Assembly: GCF_000011065.1 (NCBI RefSeq)
Contig: NC_004663.1
Coordinates: 4,898,001 to 4,962,000 of the forward strand
From: Bacteroides thetaiotaomicron VPI-5482
GTDB lineage: Bacteria > Bacteroidota > Bacteroidia > Bacteroidales > Bacteroidaceae
Reading direction: 5' to 3'
DNA: 64,000 nt
The notes beneath the pieces are model-generated. The model searched no databases, was not told where the DNA came from, and worked only from the letters and a program-made list of their open reading frames with translations. Each line of letters starts with the position of its first letter. The stretch's first letter is position 1. A program made the position numbers and the translations under genes. Below, piece after piece: positions 34,050 through 43,800 of this stretch.

Positions 34050-35606
34050 TTACTTAATTTCGTCCGGCCAAGGACAAGGTTTACCCGTAGCTTTGACTGT
34101 AGGACGTTGGGCATCAACTTTTCTCAAATAGGTTCCTAATTCTTTAGAAAGCCGTTTCACAATATCCGGATGTTGTGCGCTGAGATCATTACTTTCGCCT
34201 ATATCATCGGGGATATTGAATAGTTCTTTTTTACCTGTACCATAGTAATAGATTAATTTCCAGTCACCCTTGCGTACGGCACAGTTAAAGTTGATTCCCG
34301 GACCGTCGTTTCCCCAGTTGTTGGGCATATTCCAGAAGAGGCTGCGTCCTTTGGAAGGATTCCTGGTCTGTTTCAGTAAAGGCATGAAGCTGATGCCGTC
34401 GATAGGCTGAACTGTCTTGTATTTTTTGATGCCCGCCATTTCGAGGATAGTAGGATAGAAGTCTTCTATCAGCAGGTAATCATTGCATTTGCTGCCAGGG
34501 GCTACGACACCGGGCCAGCTGACGATCATCGGTTCACGGATGCCGCCTTCATAGGTGGAGCCTTTACCACTGTTGAGAGGATGATTCTGGGTGTGCAGTT
34601 TGCCGTCACGCCAATACGATTCGGCGGCAAGTCCTCCGTTGTCGCTCATGAAGATAATAATAGTGTTGTCGGCTTCTCCGCTTTTTTCCAGCCAGTCCAT
34701 CAGATCGCCCAGACTCTTGTCCATGCCTTCGATCAGTGTGGCGTATGCGGCTTCATGGTCGGTCATGCCTTTTTTCTTGTATTTGTCGTAGAAACGTTTG
34801 TCCTTGTCCAAGGGGACGTGGATGGCGTATTGGGACATATACAGGTAGAAAGGCTGGTTGTACTTCTTAGCTTTGTTCAGAGCTTTGATGGCTTCCAGAG
34901 TTAATGCTTCGGTGACGAAGGTCTCCGTACCCCAGTACTTTTCAAGTCCGGGAACGGCCATGAGTGATATTGGCTTTCCGTCTTTGTTGTGACCGTAATT
35001 CTCTTCTCCCAGATAGCTGGCGAGTCCTCCGGCAGCATGTCCGGCTATGTTTACTTCGAAGCCCCAGTGGTGCGGGTCTTCTCCCGGAGTGTCTATGGCA
35101 CCGAAATGTGCTTTTCCGCAATGAATCGTATGATAGCCGCTGTCTTTCAGTAGTTGTACGAAGGAGGTTCCTACGAATGTGTTGTTGGTGCCGGGCACTT
35201 GGCTTACTCCGTTGTAGTTCCAGTCCGGCACATCCAGTACTTTATCCTTGCGGTCTGTCTTTGTGTTCTTTTGCAGCGTCCAGTTGGTTACCCGGTGGCG
35301 TGCCGCGTTCGTTCCGGTGATGAGGCTGCATCGGGTGGGGGAACTGATACTGCTGGCATACGCTTGTGTGAACATCATGCCTTGTTTGGCAAGTCGTTCC
35401 ATGTTGGGTGTTTCGTACAGCTTATTGTAATCTGTCTTTTGTGTCCAGAAGGGGAGTGAAGTGTCTTGCCATCCCATGTCGTCTACCATGAAAAGGATGA
35501 TGTTGGGGCGTTTGTCCACACGCTGTGTCTGGGCAGACTTCTGTGTTTGCAGGCCGGTGGCAGCCAGTGGCACGAGTGCGAGGGGGAAAAGTATTTTTTT
35601 GTTCAT
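34050..35606 (-). CDS. Ser-type S1-family sulfatase
   Basis: 518 aa with a signal peptide (about 1-20). The metal-binding start is NIILFMVDDMGWQD. The sulfatase signature is SSPTRCSLITG, with Ser88 as the residue converted to formylglycine. A Ser at this position needs the anaerobic radical-SAM maturase, encoded elsewhere. Further family segments are YHTIHCGKAHFGA, IIIFMSDNGG and KGSTYEGGIREPMIVSWPG. It removes sulfate from a glycan. By position and from memory of the corresponding locus, a galactose or GalNAc 4- or 6-sulfate of host mucin or glycosaminoglycan-like chains is likely, but specificity is not proved by the sequence. It is the last gene of a four-gene minus-strand operon. Confidence 0.93.
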   Translation of the reverse strand: MNKKILFPLALVPLAATGLQTQKSAQTQRVDKRPNIILFMVDDMGWQDTSLPFWTQKTDYNKLYETPNMERLAKQGMMFTQAYASSISSPTRCSLITGTNAARHRVTNWTLQKNTKTDRKDKVLDVPDWNYNGVSQVPGTNNTFVGTSFVQLLKDSGYHTIHCGKAHFGAIDTPGEDPHHWGFEVNIAGHAAGGLASYLGEENYGHNKDGKPISLMAVPGLEKYWGTETFVTEALTLEAIKALNKAKKYNQPFYLYMSQYAIHVPLDKDKRFYDKYKKKGMTDHEAAYATLIEGMDKSLGDLMDWLEKSGEADNTIIIFMSDNGGLAAESYWRDGKLHTQNHPLNSGKGSTYEGGIREPMIVSWPGVVAPGSKCNDYLLIEDFYPTILEMAGIKKYKTVQPIDGISFMPLLKQTRNPSKGRSLFWNMPNNWGNDGPGINFNCAVRKGDWKLIYYYGTGKKELFNIPDDIGESNDLSAQHPDIVKRLSKELGTYLRKVDAQRPTVKATGKPCPWPDEIK

Positions 35607-35623
35607 GGATTAATTATTTAGTG

Positions 35624-37705
35624 TTATTTCATTATTTCAATTCTGCCGGCCTTTTTGATCGGTATGCTCCGTAATTCCTGTTTCCCGTGGGAGTCTGCCC
35701 ATATTCTTAATGTACCGGTGCAGTGGACATCCAATATCAGCTTCTCGGTAGTACGTTTGAGTATCTGCACGGTAGCAGGCGAAAGGTATTTTTCTTGTAT
35801 GCCGATCACTGCCCAGCCTTTACGGATGGGGCAAAGATGGAACAGACTATCTATAAATCCGGATAACTTTATTTTTCTTTCAGATGCGTTCAATACTTCG
35901 GCGCTCTGTTTTTCCCAGTTGAATGCGAGAATGCTGTCGCAAGAAGAATCTGCGGATTTGCCGGTGCTTTCCCGTAACAGGTAATCTTCCCGTTTGACGA
36001 AACTTTCTACTTCCCGATAAGCGGGAGAAGTGTTCAGATTGTAGCAAATGACTGAGAGCGCTTCGTCTCCTGTAGGGGCAAATACACGGTAGGCTTTACC
36101 GCTTTGCAGGGGATTGGTCAGTATGGATTCCGGAGTCGGGATGGCGGGAGCCGCCGGACGGAATATCTTTCCGGTTTCATCAATCAGGGGGCGGATATTA
36201 TCGGCAATAAATTCGCTTGGAGAGTCGGACAGGTAAACAGGTCCGCCGGAGATCGCTTTCGAACGTGCCATCAGACTGCCGCAAACGGTATCGCAGGAAT
36301 GAAACATATCGTGGTCGGGCCAGACGGTCTGCCCCAGTATGAGTGTATTGGTATATGACTGGAACAGATGTGATTTAGCCATATTCTCGTCATATTTCTT
36401 ATAGTCGATGCTGGCACGGGTTACGCTGCTGTACAAGGTATGGTCAATGTTCAGCACATTTTGTGCCATGCAGTTCATCAGTCCCATTTGCATTCGATGT
36501 GTCTGATGTTCCAGGGCAAGGTTGCAGTCTTTAGCCTGTCGGATAACCTGCGTTCCGCCCATATAGAGCGGGAGGGTGAAGGATTGATTGTCTATCTTCA
36601 AGAAGTCAAATCCATACTCCTTCATGGTACGGACATAATATTCGTACCATGTTTCTATCTTTTCTGTACTGGTGCCGGGCAGTAAACTGCCGTTGTAGGA
36701 GTGTAGAACTTGCCGGATTTCCGGCGGAAAGTCATTCTCGGCAGAGATTCCCATCCAATAGCCGGAAAGGCTGTACCATAGCCCTATCCATCGGATTTTA
36801 TCTGCTTGTTTGCGCTTCATGATGCGGCTCCATCCGTTCGGAAAACGTTTTTTGTCGGGGACGAGACTGGTCAGTTGCCGGTTCTTGTTCGCTATGTGTC
36901 CGTCGTCAATTAAGACATAACGTACCGGTATGCCGGATGCTTCGATGGCATCGATATCGTTCAGTATTTTCGTTTCATCAATGTCATAATGATAATGTTC
37001 CCAAGTACACCATCCCAGATAGTCGAAAGCATTGAAATACTGTTTGTCCGCTCTTTTGCGGAGGGCAGATACGGCTTTGTCTGCGATTAACGAATCGTAG
37101 GCGTCACTGAATACATGGTAGACGGATGAAGATTTCCGGAAAATCAGGAGGGGGAGTCGGCCGGTCAGTGCATCTTCTCCTAGTGTGGAGACATACAATG
37201 TGAGTGTGCCGTCCTGATTAACCTGAAACCAGCTGAGGCTGTTGCTACCCGCAATGGCTTTGGCGAACAGATATTCTCCGTCTGCAAGTTCAAGGAGCAG
37301 TGCGTCGCCCGATGCGGACGGCAGGGCATTGGAAGGAATGCTTGCATAATCGCTCCGTGTGAGGTCTTCGAGATGGTTGAACATCCAAGGGAGCAACCGA
37401 TTGGTGTTATTCGGCCATTGATAGTCGCCGGGGCGGGAATCACGGCTGAAGAATATGCCACGAACATACAAAGGAAGTGCAACCTTATACGAAAGAGTGC
37501 TTTGGTGTTCCGGCACTTGTTGTTCGTATAAAATGGGGGTGGATGGAGTATGGGTGTTCAGGTCGATGATTTCTTCCATCCGATAAGCTGCAACATCTTT
37601 GTATGTCTTCCCTTTATGGTAGATAAACGGGTTCTGTGCAGACAGCGATACTTCCGCAAAGATGCCCGTCAATAGCCATAAACAGATGTGGATTATTCTT
37701 TTCAT
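35624..37705 (-). CDS. GH36-like (raffinose synthase / alpha-galactosidase clan) glycosidase
   Basis: 693 aa with a signal peptide (about 1-23). The catalytic barrel shows FDYLGWCTWEHYHYDIDE, VRYVLIDDGHI, KIRWIGLWYSLSGYW and FLKIDNQSF, where Asp372 is the expected nucleophile. HSCDTVCGSLMARSKAISGGPVYLSDS probably carries the acid/base. This arrangement belongs to the clan-D alpha-galactosidase and Sip1/raffinose-synthase group. An alpha-galactosidase (or alpha-N-acetylgalactosaminidase) activity on a host glycan would fit the fucosidase and sulfatases encoded beside it. It starts 10 bp from the GH29 stop and ends 17 bp before the sulfatase start. Confidence 0.82.
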   Translation of the reverse strand: MKRIIHICLWLLTGIFAEVSLSAQNPFIYHKGKTYKDVAAYRMEEIIDLNTHTPSTPILYEQQVPEHQSTLSYKVALPLYVRGIFFSRDSRPGDYQWPNNTNRLLPWMFNHLEDLTRSDYASIPSNALPSASGDALLLELADGEYLFAKAIAGSNSLSWFQVNQDGTLTLYVSTLGEDALTGRLPLLIFRKSSSVYHVFSDAYDSLIADKAVSALRKRADKQYFNAFDYLGWCTWEHYHYDIDETKILNDIDAIEASGIPVRYVLIDDGHIANKNRQLTSLVPDKKRFPNGWSRIMKRKQADKIRWIGLWYSLSGYWMGISAENDFPPEIRQVLHSYNGSLLPGTSTEKIETWYEYYVRTMKEYGFDFLKIDNQSFTLPLYMGGTQVIRQAKDCNLALEHQTHRMQMGLMNCMAQNVLNIDHTLYSSVTRASIDYKKYDENMAKSHLFQSYTNTLILGQTVWPDHDMFHSCDTVCGSLMARSKAISGGPVYLSDSPSEFIADNIRPLIDETGKIFRPAAPAIPTPESILTNPLQSGKAYRVFAPTGDEALSVICYNLNTSPAYREVESFVKREDYLLRESTGKSADSSCDSILAFNWEKQSAEVLNASERKIKLSGFIDSLFHLCPIRKGWAVIGIQEKYLSPATVQILKRTTEKLILDVHCTGTLRIWADSHGKQELRSIPIKKAGRIEIMK

Positions 37706-37715
37706 ACCTCTTGTG

Positions 37716-39098
37716 TTATTTTACGGAATAGGCGCTGAAGTTTATAATATCCGGCAGTGCGATAGATTCGGATACGGTCAGTCTTAATGCTGTGGCTTCT
37801 ACCGGTTCAAACTTTTCGATTCGTTTGTGCCCCACGGATTCTCCTTTGCAGACTGTTTGCCATTTACCGTTCACTTTGGCTTCTATCTGATATTGCCGGA
37901 TGCGTTCTCCGTTTTTGATGTTTTCCTGGATGATGCAGTAATTGACAGACTGCTCCTTTCCAAGTTTCAGTGTCAGGCTTTTCTTTTGTCCCGAAATGCG
38001 GGCTATCGGGGAGGAGAACCGCCGATTGATTTCATCTCCCATTTCTTTCAGGCGCTGTGCGTCTCCGGCAGGGATTAATCCGGTCGGGTCAGGAGTTAAT
38101 CCGAGAATGAGGGTGGCGTTTCTTCCTACTGACTTTTCATATTTATCCATCAGCGTGTTTAGCGGATAGATGTTGTTCTCGTCATCCGGTTCCCAGAACC
38201 ATTCGTGGCGGCCGTTTGCTCCCCGTAGCGGAGTGTCTGCCATCGCCGGTACCCAGTATCTACCGTTCTTATCGCCATGTTTTAACAGTTCGAGTTGGTC
38301 GATACTGCTTTCAATGCGTTTATGGTGTGAGCAAGGGACGGGAAAGGTAGACCAGCAGGGATATTCCACTGTACCTGTCTCCGAACCTCCCCAACGGAAG
38401 TCGGCACGGTCGATGTTATGATAGAAAAGGCAGTTTGGCTGATACTTGTTGACAATCGGTTCCACGTCGGGGCCATCGGCACGGGGATCATCGGCTCCGC
38501 CGTCAAACCATATCATATATAAATCTCCGTAGCGGGTGCAGAGTTCTGTCACCATTTTCTCGCACAGGCGCTTGTACCATGCCTGGCGGTTGCGGGCGAA
38601 CGCTCCTTCTCCTTCGGCCTTGAAGTTATGGATGCCCAGCAGGGAGTTCCATCGGATACCGATATAGATGCCCGGTTGCAGACCATATTTGCGGCAGGAG
38701 TTGACGAAGTCACGGACAATGTCTCCTTTCCCGTCTCTCCATTTCACGGCTTTCAGGCAATAAGGGTTGACGTCGCTTTGCCAGAGTCCGAAACCTGTTT
38801 CGTGGGTAGCAGTCAGTACGGCAAATTTGCATCCGGCAGCTTTGGCAGCTTGTACCCATTGGTCAGTATTCAGTTCGGTCGGGTTGAAGATGTTGTAATC
38901 TTCGATGGGATTGATACGGTTGTTGCCTTGTCCGTAGCGGATGCCGTCAAACACGTGCAGGTCATAATGGAAGACAGCTCCCATTTCCGCCTCATGCCAT
39001 TTGAGTTGATGGGGCTTGGGGACGGGGAGTTCCTGTTGTTGTGCGAAGCTGCAAACTGAGTATAGGATAAAAAGAGAGAGATAGCAAAGTTTCTTCAT
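37716..39098 (-). CDS. GH29 alpha-L-fucosidase
   Basis: 460 aa with a signal peptide (about 1-19, ending CSFA). GH29 is evident from LKWHEAEMGAVFHYDLHVF, AAKAAGCKFAVLTATHETGF, YGLQPGIYIGIRWN and the nucleophile in LYMIWFDGGAD (Asp199). The C-terminal 110 residues look like a small beta-sandwich (YCIIQENIKNGERIRQYQIEAKVNGKW), as in discoidin-like domains. It would remove terminal fucose from host glycans in the periplasm. The GH36-like gene begins 10 bp downstream and the first sulfatase lies 5 bp upstream, so all four genes form one tightly packed operon. Confidence 0.93.
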   Translation of the reverse strand: MKKLCYLSLFILYSVCSFAQQQELPVPKPHQLKWHEAEMGAVFHYDLHVFDGIRYGQGNNRINPIEDYNIFNPTELNTDQWVQAAKAAGCKFAVLTATHETGFGLWQSDVNPYCLKAVKWRDGKGDIVRDFVNSCRKYGLQPGIYIGIRWNSLLGIHNFKAEGEGAFARNRQAWYKRLCEKMVTELCTRYGDLYMIWFDGGADDPRADGPDVEPIVNKYQPNCLFYHNIDRADFRWGGSETGTVEYPCWSTFPVPCSHHKRIESSIDQLELLKHGDKNGRYWVPAMADTPLRGANGRHEWFWEPDDENNIYPLNTLMDKYEKSVGRNATLILGLTPDPTGLIPAGDAQRLKEMGDEINRRFSSPIARISGQKKSLTLKLGKEQSVNYCIIQENIKNGERIRQYQIEAKVNGKWQTVCKGESVGHKRIEKFEPVEATALRLTVSESIALPDIINFSAYSVK

Positions 39099-39103
39099 GG
39101 TGT

Positions 39104-40573
39104 TTATTTAGTTACGGTTTCAAGATAATGGGCAAATGAATCGTTGGTATGGAGTAGCCATGCCTTGAGTTGTTTGTTGAATTGCCGGACCAGACGGGGG
39201 GATTGTCCGGCAATATTATCCATTTGATAGGGGTCTTTGGTTCGGTCGAAAAGAACTGTTTCGTCTATTTTTCCATTGGTTGCGTGGACTGCGAATGTAT
39301 GGGTTGACGTACGTAGCCCGCGGTATCCGGTGGCATGATTGTCAAACTGTACATAATAATAAGGTTGTACCACTTCTTTTTTACTCTTGCCCAGAATATG
39401 GCGGGATAAGTCGAAAGTCTGTACCGTTTCGGGTATTTCCTTCCGGAATCCCATCAGGGAAAGGAGAGAAGGATATAAGTCGGCGAAGGCGATCATCAAA
39501 TGGTCGTCTTTGCGTGGCTTTATCTTTGCCGGCCACGAGATAATCATGGGGATGCGCATGGCTTCTTCGTAGAAGATATCTTTTCCGGCATTGTTGTGAG
39601 CTCCCATGCAGATGCCATGATCGGAAGTAAATACAATGATGGTATTCTCAAACAGTCCGTTGCTTTTGAGGGTTTCGATGATACGTCCTACCTGCTCGTC
39701 TACCCCTGTGATACAGGCGTAATAATTGCGTATGTTATTTCTGAAATAGTTTCCCATTTCGGTTCCTTTGGCGGGTATGTCGGGGCGGTGGGCACAGAGG
39801 GCTTCCACATCTATATCCTTATATAGGGCTTTGTATTTGTCGGGAACCAGTTCGTAACCGGTATGCGGAGGATTCATCGATACGACCAGTGCGAAAGGTT
39901 GTTTATTCTCTTTTTGTGTCTGAATGTATTCGATGGCTTTGTCCGCTTCGTATGCAGGGCCCCATTGGTTGACGTAGTAGAAACTGTCACGTGGAGCAGT
40001 CGTGTCCCAGTACATCGGTTTCAGATGATAATCGTATGTCCCGTAGGCTGTCCAGTATTCAAATCCGTGGCGGCGTTCGGGCGGACACCATTCGTTCCAC
40101 GCTACTTTGCCACGATTGTTGTAAGTGTCTACATAAGGCTTGTAAGGAGAATCCAGATGCCATTTTCCTATGTATCCCGTACGGTAGTTCATGTCTTTTA
40201 GTACATCACTCCAACAGCGGGCCTCCTGTGGAAGCTCCACTCCGTAAGGTGCTGTTTGTGAATTGCAGTTGCCTGTTACTTTATTATGCAGGGGGTACAT
40301 GCCCGTCATCAGCATGGCACGGGCGGGTGATGAAACAGGATAACTGCTGACTGCATTAGTGAATAAGACTCCTTCGGAAGCCAGATGATCCAGGCAAGGA
40401 GTCTTTACAGGTTCTTTGCCCAGACAACCTAGTGCGTCTCCCCGATACTGGTCTGCCATGATGAAGACAAGATTCGGAGACGTCTGGGCGGCAAGCGGAA
40501 GAACCGGAACGACGAGTGTAGCTCCGATGAACCATTTATGATAATATGTACTCTTTGGTATGTGCATTATCAT
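39104..40573 (-). CDS. Ser-type S1-family sulfatase, first gene of the fucosidase operon
   Basis: 489 aa. The hydrophobic N-terminus (FIGATLVVPVLPLAAQ) is a signal peptide. A start two codons downstream of the first ATG is possible. Signature segments are NLVFIMADQYRGDALGC, PVSSPARAMLMTG with Ser81 as formylglycine precursor, YIGKWHLDS, NTIIVFTSDHG and MRIPMIISWP. It belongs to a different subgroup from the sulfatase at the other end of the operon (RAMLMTG against RCSLITG), so the two probably remove different sulfates. It is exported to the periplasm. The promoter is in the 233-bp divergent gap shared with the second HTCS gene. Confidence 0.93.
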   Translation of the reverse strand: MIMHIPKSTYYHKWFIGATLVVPVLPLAAQTSPNLVFIMADQYRGDALGCLGKEPVKTPCLDHLASEGVLFTNAVSSYPVSSPARAMLMTGMYPLHNKVTGNCNSQTAPYGVELPQEARCWSDVLKDMNYRTGYIGKWHLDSPYKPYVDTYNNRGKVAWNEWCPPERRHGFEYWTAYGTYDYHLKPMYWDTTAPRDSFYYVNQWGPAYEADKAIEYIQTQKENKQPFALVVSMNPPHTGYELVPDKYKALYKDIDVEALCAHRPDIPAKGTEMGNYFRNNIRNYYACITGVDEQVGRIIETLKSNGLFENTIIVFTSDHGICMGAHNNAGKDIFYEEAMRIPMIISWPAKIKPRKDDHLMIAFADLYPSLLSLMGFRKEIPETVQTFDLSRHILGKSKKEVVQPYYYVQFDNHATGYRGLRTSTHTFAVHATNGKIDETVLFDRTKDPYQMDNIAGQSPRLVRQFNKQLKAWLLHTNDSFAHYLETVTK

Positions 40574-40663
40574 AAAAATTTCTCCTTTGTGTCTGACAGG
40601 TTAAGATAAACTAAGGTCATTGTATTTTATTTAAAAGGTGTACATCAGGTTGTTGTATGGCTG

Positions 40664-40671
40664 CAAATGTA
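40664..40671 (-). promoter_or_regulatory. -7 box of the sulfatase-fucosidase operon
   Basis: Plus-strand CAAATGTA reads TACATTTG on the gene strand, a perfect TAnnTTTG match 91 bp before the sulfatase start. No -33 box is seen, as expected if the divergent HTCS activates it. The mannan-type operator motif is absent from this gap. Confidence 0.6.
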
Positions 40672-40806
40672 CGCAAACAATGTGGTTCCGAATATGCCTG
40701 TTTCTTTCATTCAACATACATGTTTAATTCATAAGTCCATTTCTTTATTCGTTTTTTTGTATGTTCTGACTTAATTTCGTTTATTTGCCCTAAATTGTCT
40801 AATAGA

Positions 40807-43800
40807 ATGAAGCACTTAAGTCTAATCCTCATTATCCTGATTCTGAGTTGTTGCCCGCTGCATCCTGCCTATGCTTTTTTTGATAAAGATATTCGGCTGC
40901 TGACAATGAGGGACGGATTGGCGGATAACACGATTCCTTGCATCTATAAAGATGAAGACGGATTTATGTGGTTTGGGACGGATAACGGATTAAGCCGTTA
41001 TGACGGCAAAACAATTCAGAACTTCAAGCCTGCGAATACATATGTTTCGATTGCTGCCATTGTGCGACTGTCAGATGACTTTTTAGGAATTGTATCCGAT
41101 GGATACCTTTATTATTTCAACCGGAAGCGGGAAACTTTTCTTCCGATACATACTGAATCAGATACTGCCATAGGTGTATTTAATGTCCTGCCCGCTGACG
41201 ATTCTTCTTTTTGGGGAATATCGGGAAACAGACTGATACTCTGTCAATGGGAGATACAACAAGGAAAGGAAGAAGAAAAAACGGCTGTTCGGGTACGCAT
41301 ACAAAAGACCTTTCAGTTATTGGAAGAAAAAGGAGAAGTCTTTTCTTCTCTGTGCTATCATGAAAAAGCCGGGAGCGGAATATGGCTGACAACTAACCGG
41401 GGTAATCTGATCTTGTTTCATCCGGATACTCCGGGGGCGTATCAGAAGATACCGCTGACAGACGGAAAAACATTACAAGTCACTTCCATCTTGAACAGAG
41501 ACGGAGTTGTCTGGGTTTCTACCATCGGCAAAGGCATTGTCCGTTATCACACGAAGTCGGGGCATATGGACCGGATTTCGTACGGCGGGACAGGAAAAGA
41601 GAATCTCCTTTCTCATACAGATGTTTATCAGACTATATTTATCGGCAATAACCGCTATCTGGCAGTGACATGGGGTGGCTATACACTGTTGATGCCGGAT
41701 GAAAAGCAGCCGGAAGAACTGACGTCGGAGATATATAACAATACACATACACAGATTTACCGAAACCTCGAAACACGTATGATTTCTGCCTGTTACGATC
41801 CTAACGGCCTGCTTTGGATCGGTACTAACGGTGGAGGAGTGATGTATTCTGATTTGAGGTCACAGTTTTATGACCGTTACTATCAGGACAGGCATAACGA
41901 AATATGTGATATCCTCATGGATGATAGTCATCGGTTATGGTTGGCGACCTATCACAAAGGAATCATGCGAAGTGACATACCGTACGCAAAAGGGAAAAAA
42001 CTTAGTTTCTCTAAAGTCGATACAGGTAGCGGGAAATCGGAAGAAACGATGTTGTGTGCCTTGAAAGATGTAGACGGCAATCTGTGGTTTGGAAATATAA
42101 ACGGTACGTTGACTGTTTATCATGTCCGGACCGGTCGTTTTGTGATTCATTCGCTGTTGGTAGACGGTGTTGCCAACAGGGCTTCGGTATGGGCTTTGTA
42201 TATGGACGATAAGAACAGGCTCTATGTAGGTACGGAAGACGGGCTTTTATTGTATAACCGTCAGACAGGTATATGCGTTAAATTATCAGCAGCACATTAT
42301 TTAAATGAGAAAAGACAACCTTTCATTCGTGCGATTGCTCAGACAAAAGATGGAACGATATGGCTGGGGACCAGTAATATGGGAGTTTGCAGAGTAGTTG
42401 AATCTGCTTCCGGAGGTATCTCCGTAGAAAATGGATATGAGCAGAAGATGAACATGGAATATCGTTCGGTACGTTCGTTGCTGGCATCTTCGGATGGGAA
42501 TTTATATATAGGATATACGGATGGCTTTGCCATCCTGTCTCCACGACAGAACACGATCAGTGCCCGTTATACCACGAATGACGGACTGTGCAGTAATTTT
42601 ATCGGCTGCATAGCGGAAGACAGCGAAGGGCATATCTGGCTGGGAAGCAACTCCGGCATATCGCGGTATGGTCGTCGTCAGCATCTCTTTTACAATTACT
42701 ACATAGCAGGTAGTAACCGTTCTGCCTTATTCAGTGACAAGACTTTGTTTTTCGGAAATAATCAGAGTCTGACTTATTTCAATCCGGAGGATATAAATGC
42801 CTATCCGACCAACGGACGGGTGTTAATAACCGGTTTGGAAGTGGATAACCATCCTGTCGGGACTGGAGAAAAGATTAATAATCAGATCATCCTCAATCAA
42901 TTCATCCCTTTTACGGATCGCATTGTACTGGATAATGATAACAAAGATTTCTCCTTGACTTTCAACAACCTGTCCTACTCGGACGAACAACAAAAATATA
43001 ATTACCGGCTTTTGCCTTATCAGGGGAATTGGCTGATTTCTGATGAGGGAGAGAAAGCCTCGTATACCAACCTCCCAGCCGGTGAGTATGTATTTGAAGT
43101 GAAGAATATACATCCGAACGGTCAGACAGGGGCGGTGACTTCGCTGAAGATCATAATTCTACCTCATTGGAGTCAGACTTTTGCTTTCCGGCTTTTCGTT
43201 TCCCTGTTATTGTTGGGAGGAGTGGCTTATGGAGTACGGTTGATCAGACTACGGCAGAAACGGATGGAACACGAAATGCAGATGAAGCATGAACTGTTGA
43301 CGGTCAGTATGGAGCGTGAGAAAGAACGTCAGATACGTGTGGAACGCGAGAACTTCTTTACGGGCGTTGCCCACGAACTGCGTACTCCGCTGACTTTAAT
43401 CCTTGCCCCGTTACAGGAATTGATGAAACAGTGCAATCCATTGGATGACTTTTATAAGAAATTGCAGGTCATGTATAAGAATGCGGCCTCACTGCACACC
43501 TTGGTCGATCAGTTGCTTTATGTACAAAAGATAGAGGCCGGGATGGTCAGACTCCAGTTATCCGAGACTGATTTGGTACAGTTGGTCTGCAATGTGTCGG
43601 AACCGTTCCGGCAGATGGCTGAAATCAAAGGTTTGCAATTTGATATTGATTTGCCCGAAGGGAAGTTCCTGTATTGGGTAGATGAGGGAAAGATCGCTTC
43701 GGCCGTGCAAAACCTTCTTTCAAATGCGTTTAAGTATACCCCTTCGGGAGGGCGTGTCTTGCTTTCTGTCTCTCATCTGATGAAAAGTGGGCAGGGTTAT